This document shows, in pieces, positions 14,322 to 17,370 of a stretch of DNA of 17,370 bases; the stretch's first letter is position 1; each line of letters begins with the position of its first letter. Below the pieces are notes generated by a model. It was not told the origin of the DNA. It did no database searches and saw only the letters and a program-made list of their open reading frames with translations. Source of the DNA: an uncultured Ruminococcus sp. (GTDB lineage: Bacteria > Bacillota > Clostridia > Oscillospirales > Acutalibacteraceae); assembly GCA_902773165.1 (NCBI GenBank), contig CACYDO010000032.1, positions 1 to 17,370 of the forward strand. The letters are read 5' to 3'. Position numbers and translations under genes: made by a program.

Positions 14322-14990
14322 ATGAACGAATTAATAGAGCTTAACGCCGTGAATAAATACTACGGTACAGAAAAAAACAGACTTCATGTCTTAAAAGAAA
14401 TTTCCTTTACAATAAAAAAAGGCGAGCTTGTCGCGATAACAGGCTCGTCCGGCTCGGGAAAATCAACCTTGATGAATATTCTCGGCTGCCTTGATACCCC
14501 AGACAGCGGAGTGTACCGTATAAACGGAAAAAATGCGGCGGCACTCAGCGAACGCAGCCGCGCGGCAATTCGCAACCGCGAGATCGGCTTCGTCTTTCAG
14601 GGCTTTAACCTTATCCCTGCTCTGACTGCGGAGGAGAACGTTCAGCTTCCCCTGATTTACAGGAATATGCCGCAAAGCAAAAGGCGCGAGCTTTCACGCA
14701 AGGCTCTTGCTATGGTCGGACTTTCTCACAGAATGGATCATAAGCCCTATGAGCTTTCCGGCGGTCAGCAGCAGCGCGTTGCAATTGCCCGTGCGATTGC
14801 CGCAAAGCCGCCGATGATACTTGCTGATGAGCCTACAGGAAACCTTGACCCTGCGTCGGGCAAAATGGTTCTTGAAGCGCTGATAAGGCTTAACGAAACA
14901 GGCAGAACGGTTATCCTGATTACTCATGATCCGAATATCGCTGCTGCCGCAGGGCGCAGGATCAGAATTTATGACGGCAGGGTAGTGTGA
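14322..14990 (+). CDS. ABC transporter ATP-binding protein (MacB/LolD-like)
   Basis: All nucleotide-binding motifs are present in 222 residues: Walker A GSSGSGKST at 41-49, Q-loop Gln93 in FVFQGFNLIP, signature LSGGQQQR at 145-152, Walker B MILADEPT at 165-172, and the switch His in LITHDPN. The wording (NILGCLDTPDSG, ADEPTGNLD) is that of the MacB/LolD group, whose ATPases drive FtsX-like permeases for lipoprotein handling, peptide export or antimicrobial-peptide resistance. The ATG follows GAGGT by 5 nt. No permease or two-component gene is adjacent: upstream is the divergent phosphomutase, downstream a repeat element and a convergent HAD gene. It is therefore an orphan ATPase, or one separated from its permease. 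Confidence 0.95.
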   Translation: MNELIELNAVNKYYGTEKNRLHVLKEISFTIKKGELVAITGSSGSGKSTLMNILGCLDTPDSGVYRINGKNAAALSERSRAAIRNREIGFVFQGFNLIPALTAEENVQLPLIYRNMPQSKRRELSRKALAMVGLSHRMDHKPYELSGGQQQRVAIARAIAAKPPMILADEPTGNLDPASGKMVLEALIRLNETGRTVILITHDPNIAAAAGRRIRIYDGRVV

Positions 14991-15229
14991 CACGGAAATC
15001 AAGTTTTGTAAGCACAGCTAAAGTTTTTGTCAAACTTTTTTCAAAAAGTTTGCGGGGTTTGGGGCAGCGCCCCATAAAAGTTGGTATATGTGGAGTAAAA
15101 TAAACAAAGAAAAACAACGCGCAGCGCACTAAAATATAACTATATACCAAATAAAGCAGGCACGAGGCGTAGCCAATGTGCCGGACGGAGAAACGAAATA
15201 TTACAAACTTTTAAAAATTGATTTCCGTG
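14991..15229. mobile_element. MITE-like 239-base element with 12-bp terminal inverted repeats
   Basis: CACGGAAATCAA (14991-15002) is repeated exactly and inverted at 15218-15229, and the similarity continues inward (T runs, then GTTTGTAA). Inside are nested inverted repeats: CAAACTTTTT arms (15031-15052), GGGGC arms (15061-15073) and TTGGTATAT arms (15081-15089 with 15142-15150). No coding frame is seen. It starts right after the stop of the ABC gene and ends at the HAD terminator hairpin. GTGTGA occurs just outside the left end and 3 bases beyond the right end, which may be a trace of a target duplication or chance. The right end could also just be the tail of the HAD terminator. Confidence 0.45.
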
Positions 15230-15257
15230 GTCGTGTGATGTGATGTCATACGACCAC
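15227..15257 (-). terminator. Terminator hairpin overlapping the HAD stop codon
   Basis: A 12-bp stem with one G-T pair (15246-15257 with 15227-15238) has a 7-nt loop. On the minus strand it starts within the last codons of the HAD gene and is followed by an AT-rich tail with five T about 10 bases on. Confidence 0.6.
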
Positions 15258-15866
15258 GGGAATATCTGTGAAATTTTTCACAGCGCAGCTGCATTCCGCT
15301 TCACCGAATCCGTATGCGGCGTGAATGAAATCTACGCCTGCTTCACCTGCTGCCTGGCAGTCCATTATCGTGTCGCCAATGTACACAGGGCGTTCAAGAC
15401 CTCTGCGGTCTGCAAGCAGGCGTATGTTTTCGCCCTTCGACTTGCCCGTTCTTCCGGCGCATTCGTCGTCTTCAAAATATTTTTTCAGACCGTGTGCGCG
15501 GTAAAATGCGTTGATGTAGCCTTCCTGACAGTTCGATACGATAAACAGCCTGTGCGTTTGTTTCAGCTTTTTCAGCGTTTCTTCTACGCCGTCATACAGG
15601 ATTCCGCCGTGCTCTGCAAGATAGTCTTGCTCCGTTTCTACGCAGGTTTGTTTGATCTGTCTGCGCTGTTCGGGCGTTGCCTGGGGTATCACTCTGTCAA
15701 ATATCTGCTCTATTCTCAGCCCCATGCAGCGGCTGAGTTCTTTGTAATTCATTGTCGGCGCGATACCGGCCTTCTCCAGCGCGTTGTTCCATATCGCAAC
15801 GACGCATTCCACCGAATCCCAAAGCGTTCCGTCAAGATCAAATATTATTCCGTCATATTTCTGCAT
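15246..15866 (-). CDS. HAD-superfamily hydrolase (phosphoglycolate phosphatase-like)
   Basis: HAD enzymes of this kind cleave small phosphate esters through an aspartyl phosphate. The 206 residues carry all four motifs: DLDGT (nucleophile Asp10, acid Asp12), IVSN near 110, the Lys in GKSKGENI near 143, and IGDTIMDCQAA near 170. A helical cap at about 20-90 marks subfamily IA, as in Gph/PpaX-type phosphatases. The ATG lies 11 nt after GGAG. The substrate cannot be told from sequence; damaged or unwanted sugar phosphates are typical. The gene is convergent with the ABC ATPase gene and has its own hairpin terminator at the stop codon. Confidence 0.93.
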   Translation of the reverse strand: MQKYDGIIFDLDGTLWDSVECVVAIWNNALEKAGIAPTMNYKELSRCMGLRIEQIFDRVIPQATPEQRRQIKQTCVETEQDYLAEHGGILYDGVEETLKKLKQTHRLFIVSNCQEGYINAFYRAHGLKKYFEDDECAGRTGKSKGENIRLLADRRGLERPVYIGDTIMDCQAAGEAGVDFIHAAYGFGEAECSCAVKNFTDIPVVV

Positions 15867-16197
15867 GTTTATGTGATCTCCTTAATTCCTATTTAATGAT
15901 TACATTATATTAATAATTGTAAAGTGTTTGTACATTTTGTTGAATTTCTACAAATGAGTCTCTGCCTGCCACATGGTATATTTTAGCACTTTTCATCAAA
16001 TTTATCAACCGCAATACGCAAGTTAATAAAATTTCACACAATTATCATAAAAAGCATTACATAGAATACAAATAACTGTTGTAAAATAGACACAGAAAAA
16101 AGTGGGGGAGTGTTTTCCGAATATTACGCTCGCCGGCTGTTGACAAACTATATTGGCAAAATGCACAAAGAAATCCCTGAAAGTTTGGAGGTCGATA

Positions 16198-16230
16198 ATG
16201 AGCGTTAATTCTTTTAAAGAATTAACATAA
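16198..16230 (+). CDS. Possible 10-residue leader peptide MSVNSFKELT
   Basis: A strong GGAGG (16187-16191) stands 6 nt before ATG, a better site than many genes here, but the frame closes after ten residues. The 16204-16226 palindrome lies wholly inside it. It precedes the promoter of the starch-binding gene by a few bases, so it would need a transcript started further upstream; TTGACA at 16140-16145 is present without a convincing -10. It may be a leader peptide, a relic, or chance. Confidence 0.25.
   Translation: MSVNSFKELT
16204..16226. promoter_or_regulatory. Perfect palindrome over the -35 box (probable operator)
   Basis: GTTAATTCTTT and AAAGAATTAAC are perfect 11-base arms around one base. 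The right arm overlaps the -35 box of the starch-binding gene. This is consistent with a dimeric regulator, for example one responding to carbohydrate supply; the regulator is not in the window. The intergenic region 15867-16330 otherwise is AT-rich and shows no gene or RNA that I recognise. Confidence 0.55.
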
Positions 16231-16249
16231 AACGGTATTTTACTATAAT
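16222..16249 (+). promoter_or_regulatory. Sigma-A promoter of the starch-binding protein gene
   Basis: TTAACA (16222-16227) and a perfect TATAAT (16244-16249) are 16 bases apart. The transcript would start near 16256 and carry a leader of about 75 nt with a small GC hairpin (16283-16287 with 16295-16299) before GGAGG. Confidence 0.65.
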
Positions 16250-16330
16250 TTAAGAGAGAATATGCGTAAAGCAAAAAAAAACGCCCGGCACTGTCGGGCA
16301 GACAACCGCATTAAAAGGAGGAAATGCACC

Positions 16331-17370
16331 ATGATTATCAGAAAAAACAAGGTCGCAGGCAGGGTTATGGCAGTATTACTTGTACTTACGCTGCTTTTTG
16401 CCGCTAACTGCACCGTGCTGAGCGCGTCCGCCGACACACTTGGCAAAACATTGTACGTAAAGACATCTCAGACAACTACTCCGTACCTTTATTACTGGGT
16501 AGACGGCGGCAGCAAAAATCCCTCATGGCCTGGCGTTGCTATGACTTCCGAGGGCGGCGACCTTTATTCGGTTGATATCGCTTATGATATCGGCGAACTC
16601 ACAGGTATTATTGTAAACAGAGATAACGGCGGCAGTGACGGCAGCAAGCTCACAGGCGACGTTAAGGACATCACAGGCAACCTCTTCGACGTAGAGGCAG
16701 GCGCATGGTCGATGAACGACCCCAGCTCCATCAAGATCACAAGCTTCGGCGCAGATCTCCAGGGTCCGCAGTACGTAGGCAGCAAGATCACTCTCTCTAT
16801 GGCAGCTGAGGGCGGCGACGGCAATCTCCAGTACAAGATCGCTGTAAACGGTAAGGCTCTTTCCGATTTCTCCGCAAAAACAAGCGCAGCATGGGAGCCG
16901 GCAGCAGCAGGCGATTACACGATCACATTCGAAGTTAAGGACGGCGCAGGCGAGACAAACAGCAGAGAAGTTTCCTACACTATCCTTTCTGTTGACGACG
17001 CAGAAGATCCTATCTTCCTCAGCGCAACTCCTGCAAACGGTGCTCAGATCAAGACAAAGTCCGCAGTTACTGTTGACGTTAAGGGCGCAGGCGGTCACGT
17101 TAACAACGATATCCTCTTCTACAAGACAGAGATCGTTGACCCGAACGGCGAGGTTGTTAATACAACATACTATCAGACAGGCAGCAAGCTCACCTTCACA
17201 CCCGATCTGATGGGCGAATATACAGTTAATATGTATATCCAGAACAACACTGACAAGAACACAACTACAATGGCTACTTACACATACGTAAGCACAGATA
17301 AGGTCATCGAGGAGTCTGATACAGATTCTGAGGAGATCAAGCAGTCCGATACAGATTCCGAGGAGATCAA
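16331..17370 (+). CDS. Secreted starch-binding protein (CBM26-like plus Ig-like modules), partial at the C-terminus
   Basis: The frame is open to the window edge (346 residues seen). The ATG follows GGAGG by 9 nt. A signal peptide (basic start, hydrophobic 12-30) should be cut after ASA at 34. Residues 37-126 resemble starch-binding modules of family CBM25/26: aromatic strand YLYYW (52-56), SWPGVAM (65-71), and IIVNRDNGGS near 93-102, where CBM26 usually reads a FNNG-like turn. Residues 133-218 fit a triple-tyrosine Ig-like module (GPQYVGSKITLS, NLQYKIAVNG, AGDYTITFEVKD). A third beta module (220-320) follows, then an acidic repeat SDTDSEEIKQ from residue 329. Codon use leans to ATC, CTC, AAG and GAC more than the neighbours, suggesting high expression. 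It probably binds starch at the cell surface or in an amylosome-like complex; whether it has a catalytic part, dockerin or LPXTG signal lies beyond the window. Confidence 0.85.
   Translation, partial: MIIRKNKVAGRVMAVLLVLTLLFAANCTVLSASADTLGKTLYVKTSQTTTPYLYYWVDGGSKNPSWPGVAMTSEGGDLYSVDIAYDIGELTGIIVNRDNGGSDGSKLTGDVKDITGNLFDVEAGAWSMNDPSSIKITSFGADLQGPQYVGSKITLSMAAEGGDGNLQYKIAVNGKALSDFSAKTSAAWEPAAAGDYTITFEVKDGAGETNSREVSYTILSVDDAEDPIFLSATPANGAQIKTKSAVTVDVKGAGGHVNNDILFYKTEIVDPNGEVVNTTYYQTGSKLTFTPDLMGEYTVNMYIQNNTDKNTTTMATYTYVSTDKVIEESDTDSEEIKQSDTDSEEI
17315..17370 (+). repeat. Start of a 30-base coding repeat (SDTDSEEIKQ)
   Basis: One full 30-base unit (17315-17344) and 26 bases of a second are seen, differing only at third positions, and the array runs off the window. 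Asp/Ser/Thr/Glu-rich linkers of this type join modules in surface proteins of ruminococci. Confidence 0.75.

Noticed and set aside
16130..16200. Riboswitch upstream of the starch-binding gene
   Set aside because: No known riboswitch core could be matched; only a palindrome and a small hairpin are evident.
16523..17098. Cys-rich 191-residue minus-strand open frame
   Set aside because: It is the shadow of the starch-binding gene, whose biased codons keep the opposite frame open.

Overview
The window looks like chromosomal DNA of a low-to-mid-GC, spore-forming, starch-using member of the Oscillospiraceae (Ruminococcus or Eubacterium siraeum type). This is inferred from a SpoVAC-type sporulation protein, a class B sortase, AGGAGG-type ribosome binding sites with several TTG/GTG starts, sigma-A-like promoters, and a secreted starch-binding protein with a triple-tyrosine Ig-like module. 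No phage, plasmid, insertion-sequence, tRNA, rRNA or CRISPR feature was seen.

Layout. (1) 1-4422, minus strand: a cysteine desulfurase, thiI, and a partial class B sortase that runs off the left edge. The desulfurase and ThiI form the NifZ/ThiI type of pair for tRNA 4-thiouridine. (2) 4656-5096, plus: a lone spoVAC. (3) 5304-6555, minus: an SPFH/band-7 membrane protein translationally coupled to a small ribbon-helix-helix protein, behind a strong promoter whose -10 is covered by a perfect palindrome. (4) 6637-6956: a hairpin-rich intergenic stretch. (5) 7014-8049, minus: three small unrecognised proteins. (6) 8223-9931, plus: a membrane-anchored endonuclease/exonuclease/phosphatase-fold protein that lacks several catalytic residues, followed by a tail-anchored protein resembling the CinA/MoaB domain. 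(7) 10037-13959, minus: proA, proB (without PUA domain) and a phosphoglucomutase/phosphomannomutase with a long structured leader. (8) 14322-14990, plus: an ABC ATPase without a visible permease, followed by a 239-base element with inverted ends. (9) 15246-15866, minus: a HAD phosphatase. (10) 16331 to the right edge, plus: a secreted starch-binding protein entering an acidic repeat.

The most unusual content is a pair of proteins that both appear to carry a degenerate CinA N-terminal (MoaB/MogA-like) domain at the membrane. One is the cytoplasmic N-terminus of the sortase; the other is the tail-anchored protein at 9329-9931, in one operon with the apparently inactive EEP-fold protein. If confirmed, this would be a family of membrane-linked pseudo-CinA domains tied to cell-surface functions. 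The assignment rests on reading the sequence alone and needs a profile search.
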